Notes: generated from the sequence alone by a model not told the origin. A DNA stretch of 36,269 nucleotides from JAZDKP01 sp043802925 (GCA_043802925.1 JAZDKP010000092.1:1-36269), one strand, 5' to 3'. Positions 24,972-34,225 are shown, numbered from the stretch's first letter. Made by a program: numbers and translations.

Positions 24972-26464
24972 TACTTTTGCTGATCGCGGTATTGCGTGGG
25001 TGTCAGTCCTGTCAGACGCTTGAAGGCCTTTAAGAAAGTATCCGGGTTTTCGTAGCCCACGGCGTAGGCGATTTGCGAAACCGATTCCTTGGAATTCAGC
25101 AGCCGTTTTTTGGCTTCTTCGATGCGAAGCCGGCTGATGTGGTCAACAAAACTTTCGTCAAAGAGCTGCTTGAAGGTCTTTCCAAAATAACCTTTGCTGT
25201 AATGGAATCGGGCCGCCGCGCTTTCAAGGGTAAGGTCCGGCATAAGGGCGTTGTCCCGGACAAAGGCTTCGATTTGACTTCGGAAAAGGCCATTCGTTCC
25301 TTGTGCTTCAGGCGTGGCAATGCTGATTCGTTTCTTCCGAAGACCCCGGATGATCAGGAAAATTCCGAGGGCTGTGAGAATGCCAAAAATCACCGCGAGG
25401 CTTTTCAGGCCCATGGCTTTTTTCGGTGGAAGAAAAACAAGTTGGGCCCATTCACTCGGGTTGGCGTATTGAAGGCGTGTTGCGCCGCTGAGGCTTCCCC
25501 ATAGCCGAAGATCGCCTTCATCATCTTCTTTATCCGTGATATGAATATTAAACCCTAAGGTGTCGCTGGCCCATGCTTTTTTCCCGAGGAAGTCAAAGGG
25601 AATGCGGACGAGCAACGCGTATCCGGAATCCTGGCCTGGGGAGCCATGATCCTGACCACCGAAAATACGGGAACGCACGATGATTCGATGGGCCGTATCC
25701 GGCATATCGGTTGAGGGGTTTCCCGGTTCGCTGATGCAAACGAATCCCCTGGGTGAAATCCGGATGAACCTGTCGTCCGGCTGCAGAAAGAATCCCCGGT
25801 CACGGTGTACGTCAAAAGAGAGCTGAACAAAATCATCCTCCCAAATGCGACGCGTGGGCCAGTTTTCCGAAGTATAGAAACTGACAACGTGCCGGTCCTT
25901 GACGAAAATAAAAACGGCGATCTCTTTTTCAGTATACCGGATCTGAAAAAACACCTGGTTATTCCCGCAAGGAAAGGAGTCGGCCAAGGCGGGATTCCAG
26001 GGGAGCGTATCGCCGGAAAACAACGAGACCGGGGCCGGCAAAAAGCGGGCAAAGGCGATTCTGGAATAATAAGCGTCATGCCGGTCCAGGACCAGCGGGT
26101 AAATTGCAAAGTCTTTTCCGGAAATCAACAGCCCTTTTTCATCGATGAAATCGCAGTAAAGGCGGAGATGGTTCATATCCTGGTCAGGAAGGAAGGAGGC
26201 ATCCCAAAGAATAGCGTAGGGAGGGCGCTCGACTGTTCCGATGAGCGCGGTATCAGGGCCGTTTTTTGTGTGAAGACCGTACACGACGTAGAAGATGACG
26301 GACTTGGCTTTTTTACCTTGCGGAATCGCCGCCACAAGCCGGATGGCTTCGGATTTAAAAACGGAAAAAGGGCGGGGTTCACTTAAGCTTTGGCCTGAAA
26401 GAGTGGCTGTTGAAAACAGAGCCATTCCTATGGCTAAAATCAAGAATAATCGAAAATATCTCAT
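24968..26464 (-). CDS. Membrane-spanning AraC-family regulator with exported CBM9-like domain
   Basis: This 498-residue protein has a signal or anchor sequence (1-25), an Ig-like exported segment (about 38-125), and a CBM9-like sandwich (about 150-345). The CBM9-like region contains WEDDFVQLSFDV at 208-219 and LQPDDRFIRISPRGF at about 227-241. A TM helix follows at about 354-373 and a basic linker, then a cytoplasmic AraC HTH at 395-498 with LTLESAAARFHYSKGYFGKTF and the second-helix block VSQIAYAVGYENPDTFLKAFKRLTGLTPTQYR. The layout is a one-step sensor: sugar bound outside, DNA bound inside. It is divergent to the DUF4855 gene across 167 bases that hold AT-rich promoter-like sequence (TATAAT at about 26533-26538 on the minus strand). 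Confidence 0.88.
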   Translation of the reverse strand: MRYFRLFLILAIGMALFSTATLSGQSLSEPRPFSVFKSEAIRLVAAIPQGKKAKSVIFYVVYGLHTKNGPDTALIGTVERPPYAILWDASFLPDQDMNHLRLYCDFIDEKGLLISGKDFAIYPLVLDRHDAYYSRIAFARFLPAPVSLFSGDTLPWNPALADSFPCGNNQVFFQIRYTEKEIAVFIFVKDRHVVSFYTSENWPTRRIWEDDFVQLSFDVHRDRGFFLQPDDRFIRISPRGFVCISEPGNPSTDMPDTAHRIIVRSRIFGGQDHGSPGQDSGYALLVRIPFDFLGKKAWASDTLGFNIHITDKEDDEGDLRLWGSLSGATRLQYANPSEWAQLVFLPPKKAMGLKSLAVIFGILTALGIFLIIRGLRKKRISIATPEAQGTNGLFRSQIEAFVRDNALMPDLTLESAAARFHYSKGYFGKTFKQLFDESFVDHISRLRIEEAKKRLLNSKESVSQIAYAVGYENPDTFLKAFKRLTGLTPTQYRDQQKY

Positions 26465-26631
26465 TTTTCAGGCAATTGGCTTGCTTTTCCGGCCTTTCTA
26501 TCTCAGCTTTCCTTAAAAAATAGTTCACGAAGCATTATATTATCAACAACCCTGCGAGTTGCACGATTACCTTTTTAAGAGGATACCGTCGTGGTGTTAA
26601 AATCAGGTTATATTCATTGTTGGGGGCTACT

Positions 26632-29091
26632 ATGAAAAATGCACTATTCTTTCTAATGTTGGCTTTTTTAGCCATTCCAGCTTTTCCCGGCTATAATTCG
26701 TTCTTGAATCATGGGGATTCCATTCCCACAGACCTGGCCTTGATTTATTGCGGCGCCACGGATCGAATCGCCTGGACTGCGGATCAATTCGAACCCTATG
26801 TGTTCAGGCAAAACCCGGATCGAACGGACTGGCTTTTCGACGGGTTCCTGATGATTGAGTTTCGTACTGGAACCGGATACACTTATGCGCCTTCTGCCGG
26901 CTCAGGCCTGCCAGCGAGAAAAAGCGAATGGCAGCAACTGTTAGACAAGTTTTTTGAACCGGCTCATGCCGTGGATGCGCTGGATTCCGCCGTCTCGATC
27001 GCGTCTGAGCGGCTGGAGGCGCCCCTGCGGAAACGAAAAGTCATTTTAACGCTTCCCCAACCGGTACGGGATCAGAAAGATTGGGGAAGCCTCGATGGAA
27101 GAACGCTGGATTTCTCGGTTTCACAAGACCGGATTGACGCCTGCACGTGGTTCATCCGGGAGGCCATTAGCCAATGGGACTCCTTATCACCGAGCAATCT
27201 TGTGCTTGCCGGATTCTATTGGGTCGCTGAGGATATCTCCCAGGATTTAGCTATCCTTCCCGCCATCGCTTCGGAGATAAAGTCGAACGGACTGAAGTTT
27301 TCCTGGATTCCGTATTGGGGAACGGGGGTCGCAAACTGGGCAAGTTACGGTTTTGATTGGGTCTATCAGCAGCCGAACTATTTCTTCCATACCGAGACCC
27401 ACCGCCCTCCGGCTGTGGCCTCTTCCCGGCTTAGTGAAGCCTGTTATTACGCCAGAATGAATGGGATGGGAATGGAATTCGAATTTGACAGCTATCTTAT
27501 CACGCAGACCGCCATGTTCGCTCCAAGGCTTGATACAACAATCAGCTTTTATTCTTCTCCGGGTTTTGGGGTCCTGGACTCCTCCATCGTTGCCTACTAC
27601 ATGGACAGCTATTGCCTGTTGCAGCTTTCGCAATCGACGGTCGACAGCATTCATAAAATGTATGATGCGGTCGCGGATTTCGTTTGCGCCAGGCAGGAAA
27701 TCGCCAACGCTGACTATGTCCAGCGTACCGGTCTGCAAGTTATTTCGTTTGATGCCCGGCCGCTCGATTCGATTCTTGAGGCGTTGATGAGCACAAAACT
27801 CGTTGCCATGGCTGTTCTGCAGGACGGCCGGAAGGTGCAGGTGGCAAATGGTTGCAGGATAACCTCCCTCGATGGGGCAATCGCCGAGGTGAATCGGGCC
27901 GTGGTCACCGGCAAGACCCCGGGTCTGGCACGACTTGTTCTTGAATTCGGGACAATGAAGGATACCGTTGCCATTGAAATTATCCCATCAAGCGCTGTTC
28001 TTGATTCGATCCGCATGAATTCCAATTCGCGCTTCTTAGGGTTTCTTGATACGTTCGCCTTACATGCCACAGGTTATTACCGTAATTCGCAAATCTCCTT
28101 TTTAAAGAATTTGGACACGCTGGCCGTCTGGACAAGTTCGGATCCCTCCATCGCCACGGTTGCGCGCGGCATCATGGTTGGCGTTAATCCCGGCGGACCG
28201 ATTGCAATTGTCGCGAAACACGATGGCGCTTCGGATACCTGCCAAGTAACGGTCGTCGCGACCACAACGCATGATTTCATCCCCGTCGACGATGCGTATG
28301 CCCGCGGCGGAACCTACGCGGCACAGTTATTTGGTGTCAGCGATTCCAGTCATCTGGTGGTCAAATCGGAAGCAACGCTGGAGTACACCCGGCAGACTTA
28401 CCTTAAGTTTGACTTGCGGAACCTGCCTGCAGCGAGCCTGTACTCGGCGAAACTCTCGCTTTATATGTCCTCCTCCGATTTAGCGACTCCTATGTCAACG
28501 GCTCTCTTTGAAGTCGTTTCCAATGCCTGGACCGAGGATGCTCTCTCGTGGAATAACAAACCGCTGGTTGGCAAGGGATTGGATACCCTCAGCATTGCCG
28601 CGAGCACCGCCGGTTACCGTGAATGGGAAATCCCTTTGGCCCATCTTGATACCGCGGTAAAAGCAGACAGTTTCGCGAGTTTCTGCTTAAGGGATGTAAT
28701 ATCAAGCAACTGGAATGCAATATTCAATTCAAAGGAACAACCTGCCAATCCCCCGCTGCTCATCATCAAGTCGATGACAGGTTCGACAAGCAAGGAGCGC
28801 CCCGGCAACGAACCGAGCTCTGCACGGCTGATGGCGACTCCGAATCCATTCAACCCATCTGTGAACATAAGTTATTCATTGACCCGTTCCGGATCGATAG
28901 GGGTCGCGATATATTCCGGCAGCGGCAGACTGATCAAAATGTTAGAACAAGGGGTCCGGCTTGCCGGGCAATATTCCGTAATTTGGGATGGAACGGATTT
29001 GAACAACCAGCCCGTGGCCTCGGGTGTGTATGTTGTCAACATCAACGCCCTGCCTCGCAAAATGGCAAAACGAATATCTTTAATCAGATAA
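26632..29091 (+). CDS. Secreted DUF4855 - Big2 - DNRLRE protein with sorting domain
   Basis: The 819-residue secreted protein starts at ATG 26632 and has a signal peptide of about 20 residues. Residues 33-355 match my memory of DUF4855, a TIM-barrel-like domain of unknown function: LIYCG, DWLFDGFLMI (66-75), KVILTLPQP, LAGFYWVAEDI (192-202), SWIPYWGTG and QQPNYFF. Glu200 and Glu282/Glu284 lie where a retaining glycosidase would have its acid/base and nucleophile, which is inference. A Big2 Ig-like domain (about 455-543), a DNRLRE/CBM96-like domain (about 548-713) and a PNPFNP sorting domain (from 737) follow. It probably cuts or binds a polysaccharide. It is divergent from the AraC-type sensor, probably its regulator. 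Confidence 0.82.
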   Translation: MKNALFFLMLAFLAIPAFPGYNSFLNHGDSIPTDLALIYCGATDRIAWTADQFEPYVFRQNPDRTDWLFDGFLMIEFRTGTGYTYAPSAGSGLPARKSEWQQLLDKFFEPAHAVDALDSAVSIASERLEAPLRKRKVILTLPQPVRDQKDWGSLDGRTLDFSVSQDRIDACTWFIREAISQWDSLSPSNLVLAGFYWVAEDISQDLAILPAIASEIKSNGLKFSWIPYWGTGVANWASYGFDWVYQQPNYFFHTETHRPPAVASSRLSEACYYARMNGMGMEFEFDSYLITQTAMFAPRLDTTISFYSSPGFGVLDSSIVAYYMDSYCLLQLSQSTVDSIHKMYDAVADFVCARQEIANADYVQRTGLQVISFDARPLDSILEALMSTKLVAMAVLQDGRKVQVANGCRITSLDGAIAEVNRAVVTGKTPGLARLVLEFGTMKDTVAIEIIPSSAVLDSIRMNSNSRFLGFLDTFALHATGYYRNSQISFLKNLDTLAVWTSSDPSIATVARGIMVGVNPGGPIAIVAKHDGASDTCQVTVVATTTHDFIPVDDAYARGGTYAAQLFGVSDSSHLVVKSEATLEYTRQTYLKFDLRNLPAASLYSAKLSLYMSSSDLATPMSTALFEVVSNAWTEDALSWNNKPLVGKGLDTLSIAASTAGYREWEIPLAHLDTAVKADSFASFCLRDVISSNWNAIFNSKEQPANPPLLIIKSMTGSTSKERPGNEPSSARLMATPNPFNPSVNISYSLTRSGSIGVAIYSGSGRLIKMLEQGVRLAGQYSVIWDGTDLNNQPVASGVYVVNINALPRKMAKRISLIR

Positions 29092-29153
29092 GCACTTGAC
29101 ATGATTTGCGTAACCTTCAGAAGAAGTCCGTACATTGATCATAGGAGCATGGC

Positions 29154-31565
29154 ATGAAGCAGGTGATTAGAGGCATTTCAGCCGCGTTGCTGTTAACATC
29201 ACTGGTTTCAGGGTATTCCGGGTCTGGAATCACGCTCAAGAACGATGTAAGGAATTTCATCGTCAATCTCGCAAACTATATTGTTTCCATTCATCCGAGT
29301 ACCGGTACCCTGGGCGGTACGGGAGGGAGCTATCGTTTCGTCTACGTGCAGGGATGTTATACCATCACGCTCGTGAGCGCTTATGAGATTACGGGTGACA
29401 CAAGTTATGTCAACGAGGCAAAACGGTGGTGCCGCTGGTATATCGGGCAGCAGGTGGTTTACGACAACGGGGACAAGGGCTACTGGGTGGACGCGGCCGA
29501 CAACGGCCAGCGTTACCTGGCGGACACGCAAAAGGGCGCCTATGCACTTCTGCGCACCTACGCGCACGCGGACTCAGCGCTCAAGGCCGATATACTTACC
29601 GCCCTGCGGCGCTTTTCGAACCGGATCAAGGCAGGAGGGTTCATTGTTTCCACCTCCTTTTACGGGGGCGCCCTCAACGTATACGGCGACGGCTCGGGAG
29701 ACGGCTACACCACCTCCACCGGCCTGGGGGCCGCTATGTGGAGCGCCTATTACCGGCTCACCGGCGACACGGCCGCTCTCTTCATTGCCTCCCACAACGC
29801 CGAATGGATCATCCGCTCCATGGAAGCCGATGGCCGCCTCCCCATGTATATCTGGGGCGCCAAGCAGGATGTGGGCGTGGAGACCGAATACAATGCCATC
29901 GGCTATTCCTCCTTCGGACTCTCCACCTGCTGGCGTTACACGCCGTACGCGAACACGCGGGCCTTATTTGACACCGGGAATGTGCCCTTGAATATACAAT
30001 GGCTCCTGGACCGGCAGGACGCCTCGGGTATCTGGTCACCGCCGGAGGGCAGCGAAAGTAATGTCCGAACACCCATGATCGGGATGTATCTGAACTGGTA
30101 CGCCACTTCGCGCGACACCTCCCGGCTTAACGTGCGCAGGGCCCTGCGTATGTGGTATGGCCACCTGCTCGATTCGGGGATGTACGACAACAACCGCTAC
30201 CGCTGCCTGGCCGGGATTTTCATGACAGACCTGTATGAAAAGGGGCTGCCCTCTCTTTCCCGGCCCACGGACACAGGGCTTCTGTTTCAGCTTTCCGCCG
30301 GGCTCACACCCCCGGCAGGAGTGACCGGGGATGATGCCCATGTTTCCGCTCCCTTCTTCATGGGCGATACCATTAAAGGATACGGCGGGCTCTATTTCAA
30401 GGGCGACCAGGGCATCACGGACACGATCCGCAATTGGGACATCCGTATCCGGCTGCGCACGGCAGCGACTGAGAACGGACTTGCCTCTGCCGTTTGGATG
30501 GGGCCCACCGGAAGCTCGGACTGGTATACGGCTACCGGTGAGCAGATAAACCCTGTCCACAACAACCAGCCGTGGCTCCAGTACCAGGCCGTCCTTTTCA
30601 GGCAGGACACGGCATTCCCCGTTGCGCTGGAGGAGGTGATGATCCTGGGGCGCAGGGACACTGTGGAAACCTTTCTCCGCAAGTTCATTCCGGGCGACAC
30701 GGCCACGAATGACTCCATCGGCCCCTGGACCGACGATTTCGAGGCAGGAGGCGGACTGGCCTGGCTTCCGGCCAGCTCTTCCCGGTGGAGGCTGGACCCG
30801 GATCAAGGCGACACGGCTCTCCATCTCAACACCACTGATTATTCGAACACCGGAGACCGGCCCGGCGAGTATACCCTGCTCAAGAACGTTCGGGTCAGGG
30901 ACTTTGATCTCACGGTGTCGGCCCGCTCCCCAGAGCCCCCGGGAAACGCATATCCTGACTACGGGGTCATGTTTGGGTATCAGGACGCGAATGATTTTTA
31001 TATGCTGGTGGCCAACAAGGCGCCCCAGTATTCCGAGATATACCATGTAGTCAATGGCGTGAGAGCGGTCCTGTATACCATCAACCTGAACCTTGTCCCT
31101 GACACCAATTACGACACGGTCCGCCTCCTTTATCAGCACGACACCTTAAGTGCCTTCATGAACGGCACACGGATCGCGGCCATTGCCCTTGCCCTGCCCG
31201 GTCCGGGGTTGGTGGGCCTGGGGTCGTACAATGACGAAGTCTATTTTGACGACTTTTCCCTGGCCTCGCTGGATCCGCCGACCAGTGCAACCGCCGCTCA
31301 ACCCGCGCCTGTCAAGTCCTCCCTCATGCTGGAGATTCAGCCGAATCCCTTTAACCCTACCGCAACCATCCGACTGGAGGGTGCGGGAATCAGAGGATTC
31401 CAACTGAACGTTTTTCGGGCCGCCGATGGTAGAAAAATCACAAGTCAATATATCGAGGGCGCCGGGACCGTGTGGAAATCTTCGGAAACGGCTTCAGGGG
31501 TTTATCTCTTTGAAGCAACGTCGGGGGGACGAAGGGTTGCCCGGCGCGCGGTATTGATGAAATGA
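29154..31565 (+). CDS. Secreted six-hairpin (alpha/alpha) protein with lectin-like domain and sorting domain
   Basis: This 803-residue protein has a signal peptide (about 1-20), an (alpha/alpha) barrel-like region at about 25-365 with repeated aromatic- and Gly-rich helices (YRFVYVQGCYTITLVSAYEI, GLGAAMWSAYYRLTGDT, EYNAIGYSSFGLS), a beta-sandwich at about 375-500, a ConA/LamG-like domain at about 525-705 (YGVMFGYQDANDFYML) and a C-terminal sorting domain from 730. AGGAG lies six bases before the ATG. The barrel resembles glycosidases or polysaccharide lyases of the six-hairpin clan. No catalytic pair is confirmed. It follows the DUF4855 gene by 62 bases and probably shares its transcript. Confidence 0.75.
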   Translation: MKQVIRGISAALLLTSLVSGYSGSGITLKNDVRNFIVNLANYIVSIHPSTGTLGGTGGSYRFVYVQGCYTITLVSAYEITGDTSYVNEAKRWCRWYIGQQVVYDNGDKGYWVDAADNGQRYLADTQKGAYALLRTYAHADSALKADILTALRRFSNRIKAGGFIVSTSFYGGALNVYGDGSGDGYTTSTGLGAAMWSAYYRLTGDTAALFIASHNAEWIIRSMEADGRLPMYIWGAKQDVGVETEYNAIGYSSFGLSTCWRYTPYANTRALFDTGNVPLNIQWLLDRQDASGIWSPPEGSESNVRTPMIGMYLNWYATSRDTSRLNVRRALRMWYGHLLDSGMYDNNRYRCLAGIFMTDLYEKGLPSLSRPTDTGLLFQLSAGLTPPAGVTGDDAHVSAPFFMGDTIKGYGGLYFKGDQGITDTIRNWDIRIRLRTAATENGLASAVWMGPTGSSDWYTATGEQINPVHNNQPWLQYQAVLFRQDTAFPVALEEVMILGRRDTVETFLRKFIPGDTATNDSIGPWTDDFEAGGGLAWLPASSSRWRLDPDQGDTALHLNTTDYSNTGDRPGEYTLLKNVRVRDFDLTVSARSPEPPGNAYPDYGVMFGYQDANDFYMLVANKAPQYSEIYHVVNGVRAVLYTINLNLVPDTNYDTVRLLYQHDTLSAFMNGTRIAAIALALPGPGLVGLGSYNDEVYFDDFSLASLDPPTSATAAQPAPVKSSLMLEIQPNPFNPTATIRLEGAGIRGFQLNVFRAADGRKITSQYIEGAGTVWKSSETASGVYLFEATSGGRRVARRAVLMK

Positions 31566-31575
31566 CACTGTCAGC

Positions 31576-32754
31576 TTAGGCCGTGTATCCTTGGTAGGCC
31601 CTCTTTCCCTCAAGCCTGAGAAGCGCGGCCAACGCATAGCTGGAGGTGCGAACACCCAATTCGCGCCGGATTCCGTTCGCATAATCCCCGGAAGTACAGT
31701 AAAAGCCGCCGTGAACAAGCGGCCGAGGGTCTGTCAATTCCTGAAGCGAAAGAAAATGGGGAATGGAGCGTTGCAGGGCCTCCCTATACTTTTTCTCTTT
31801 TGAAACCAAAAAGAGGTCCATCAGCTCCAGGACAAGAGTGGCCGCCGCGCTGTGCACGGGAACGTCGCCGAATGCGCCGTCCTTTTTCTGGGTGGTGAGC
31901 ACCCAGTCAAGATATCGCCGCGCCGTTTCGAGATACCCCGCCTTGCGCGTGAGCCGATACGCGCGCAAGAGGGCAAGCGAGGTGAAATCGTCATTGGTTT
32001 TATGCATGGCCTGCCAGCCAAGGTGCCCTGGGTCCGGGCCAAAGCCGGTCCGGTCTTTCCCTGTTTCAGCGTCCACCTCCACCCGGATTGACCCCTCTTC
32101 CTTCAAGAATGTTTTTGTCCATGTATCGCAGATCGTAAGCCCGATTGATTTCCATCGGGGTTCCCGGGTCATTTCATACAGTTCAAAAAAGAAAAGCGGG
32201 CTTCCGCCATGGAACGAACCCTTTTGCCAATAAGGTTTTTTGTCGTTTTCCAAATAGACGGTCCAGGCAGGATAGCCGTCTTTCATGGCGTATCGCCGAA
32301 ACCACTCTGCGAATATCTTGACCCTGCCAAACGCCTCTGCGTCCCCGCGCATCCGGAACAGGTGGAGAAGGCCCCATGCAGCGGACAGCGCGTCGCGCGG
32401 ATGGCAATGGGTGTTCTGCGGTGTGACCTCTTTGAAAAAACCGTACGCCGCAGGATTTCGGTTATCCAGGACCTGTAGGGACTTTAAATAGTTTCCAGCC
32501 CGCTCCGCGGATTCCAGATACCGCTTGTCCTTGAACCGTTCATAGGACATGAGAAGGGAAATCACGGTCATGCCCGTTGTCCAATTGCTGGAATAAACAG
32601 GGGGCCTGTCAACACCTTTTACATGCACCTCATTGATAAACCGGCCGCAATCCGCGGACAAGGTGTTGGTAACCTGGTTAACGACAAACCAGTCGGCCAG
32701 TTTACGGGCCCGGGCAGGAATCCCCCCTTTGCAAGCGAACGCTTTTGCTCCCAT
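31576..32754 (-). CDS. Cytoplasmic six-hairpin (alpha/alpha) glycosidase-like protein
   Basis: The 392-residue protein lacks a signal peptide and has a repeated helical-hairpin pattern of (alpha/alpha)6 barrels: SNWTTGMTVISLLMSYER, HPRDALSAAWGLLHLFR, GSPLFFFELYEMTREPRW, KTNDDFTSLALLRAYRLTR, and HSAAATLVLELMDLF. Relatives are glycoside hydrolases, unsaturated uronyl hydrolases and epimerases; I cannot choose one. AAGGGG lies four bases before the ATG. It is 12 bases after the MFS gene, so likely acts on what that transporter brings in. It converges on the secreted six-hairpin gene (10 bases apart). Confidence 0.75.
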   Translation of the reverse strand: MGAKAFACKGGIPARARKLADWFVVNQVTNTLSADCGRFINEVHVKGVDRPPVYSSNWTTGMTVISLLMSYERFKDKRYLESAERAGNYLKSLQVLDNRNPAAYGFFKEVTPQNTHCHPRDALSAAWGLLHLFRMRGDAEAFGRVKIFAEWFRRYAMKDGYPAWTVYLENDKKPYWQKGSFHGGSPLFFFELYEMTREPRWKSIGLTICDTWTKTFLKEEGSIRVEVDAETGKDRTGFGPDPGHLGWQAMHKTNDDFTSLALLRAYRLTRKAGYLETARRYLDWVLTTQKKDGAFGDVPVHSAAATLVLELMDLFLVSKEKKYREALQRSIPHFLSLQELTDPRPLVHGGFYCTSGDYANGIRRELGVRTSSYALAALLRLEGKRAYQGYTA

Positions 32755-32766
32755 TTTACCCCTTCT

Positions 32767-34095
32767 TTATTCCAAGACCTTCCTTTTTCCAATCAATAGA
32801 AGCGGTACAAGAGACAGGTAGGTGAAGGCTGTTGACAGGATAAAAAGGAGATGGTAATTGTTCAGCGTCGCACCCCACAGTTCATAGTGCCACCCCTGCA
32901 TATGCCGCATGAATGCACCCGCTCCGACGACAGATGCGATGCCCACGATACCCGTGATAAAGCTGGAAACCGCCAGATATCCGGAACGGCCTTTATCCGG
33001 GAAGAGTTCAAGTGCGAGGTTGGTCAGGAGCATGCTGCCATTGGCCCAACCCAGGCTCGATAGGATGGAATAAATGATAACAGGAACATATCCCAGCCAG
33101 GCCGTAGAGACCCATAAGAACATGGAGGTGGCAAGGATAAAGACAACGACAATCCACGGAACCCGGTTTCCTCTTTTATCCGTAATCCTGCCGAAATAGA
33201 ACAGCACAAATATTGATGCAATGGGCCCGCCAAGCCCCACCACCGTCATTTTAGTCAGGCTGAAATGGAACTGGTCCAACAAGTAAGCCGCGGAAAATGC
33301 GAAAAGCAGGCTTCTCCCGCCGGTATAGATGGCACAATGAGAAATATAATACCAGAATGCGATGCTCCGATAATTGAGCCGTTCATGGGGGTCGGCACGA
33401 CTCTTGAAAAAATTTGCGTTTCTCGGGGTCCTGTCCGCGACCGTCCGGAAGAGGGGAATGACAAGCAGAAAAGAGATAAGAAAAATGCCGTAACACCCGG
33501 CGTAGGTCCTGGAATTTGGCCAAAGATCGCCGATGCGGCTGAAAAGGAAGCCGAACGCAACACTGGTAACAACAAAAATGATCCATTTATAACTGGAAAA
33601 CCAGCCTCGACGCTCTTCGGGTACCATGTCTCCAATCCATGAAGCCTCGATATTTTTAAGTGTCCCACCGATGGCGGTAAACAGTATCCCGAGGATTATA
33701 TAGGACCAGAGGGAAAAGGGCCTGAAAGAGGCAAAAAATGACGGAAGCAGGATGGAACCGGCCATCAACAAGGCAATGAAAGCCGCGATAATCAAGGCCG
33801 CCACCATGCTTTTTCGGTTGGAGTTGAATTTCTTGAGCAACAACGTACCGGACCAGGAAAAGAGATTCCAGATACCCATGGTTGCGCCAAACACCCCCAG
33901 ATGAAAGGCGTCCCCACCCAAATGGCGGATAATGACCGTGGTCAAAGCTCCAAAGCTATTTTCTTCCGCTGAATAGAGCACATTTCCGATGCCGATTTTT
34001 TTCCGGGCATCGTGCAGAATTCTCCCATCCGTAATTTGATTATGCTCGTTTATTTGATCCGGGCGTAATGATTTTTCCGGGTCTTTATTCCACAC
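32767..34095 (-). CDS. Major facilitator superfamily transporter
   Basis: A polytopic protein of about 442 residues with the 12-helix MFS pattern, including GVFGATMGIWNLFSWSG, a cytoplasmic MVPEERRGWFSS loop and GRITDKRGNRVP as the typical loop 8-9 motif. The start is uncertain. A TTG at 34155 lies between the -35 and -10 of the likely promoter and so cannot be in the mRNA. The GTG at 34095 has a GGA six bases upstream and is my choice. There is no ATG before the second helix. It is divergent from a LacI regulator and upstream of a cytoplasmic six-hairpin enzyme, so an oligosaccharide or uronate importer is likely. Confidence 0.85.
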   Translation of the reverse strand: MWNKDPEKSLRPDQINEHNQITDGRILHDARKKIGIGNVLYSAEENSFGALTTVIIRHLGGDAFHLGVFGATMGIWNLFSWSGTLLLKKFNSNRKSMVAALIIAAFIALLMAGSILLPSFFASFRPFSLWSYIILGILFTAIGGTLKNIEASWIGDMVPEERRGWFSSYKWIIFVVTSVAFGFLFSRIGDLWPNSRTYAGCYGIFLISFLLVIPLFRTVADRTPRNANFFKSRADPHERLNYRSIAFWYYISHCAIYTGGRSLLFAFSAAYLLDQFHFSLTKMTVVGLGGPIASIFVLFYFGRITDKRGNRVPWIVVVFILATSMFLWVSTAWLGYVPVIIYSILSSLGWANGSMLLTNLALELFPDKGRSGYLAVSSFITGIVGIASVVGAGAFMRHMQGWHYELWGATLNNYHLLFILSTAFTYLSLVPLLLIGKRKVLE

Positions 34096-34123
34096 AGAGA
34101 ATCCAATCTGTAAAAGCACTCGC

Positions 34124-34133
34124 AACGAAATGT
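34124..34133. promoter_or_regulatory. LacI-type operator half (MFS side)
   Basis: AACGAAATGT is the inverted copy of ACATTTCGTT at 34226-34235. It lies just after the transcription start of the MFS gene. The extended sequence GAAATGTATC resembles a GAAA-NN-TTTC LacI-family operator with one mismatch. Confidence 0.45.
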
Positions 34134-34143
34134 ATCTGTTATA

Positions 34144-34171
34144 AATATAGTTCAAAAAGATGAATTGTCAA
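34144..34171 (-). promoter_or_regulatory. Sigma-70-type promoter of the MFS operon
   Basis: On the minus strand TTGACA (34166-34171) is followed after 16 bases by TATATT (34144-34149). The transcript would start at about 34137, so translation must begin downstream of it. Confidence 0.6.
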
Positions 34172-34225
34172 TAATATTCTATTTATTAGCTTATTATTGT
34201 TGTTTTATTATATATTATTGAAGAA

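Noticed and set aside
29096..29124. TTGACA upstream of the secreted six-hairpin gene as a promoter
   Set aside because: No -10-like hexamer occurs 16-18 bases downstream, so the gene is more likely transcribed with the DUF4855 gene.
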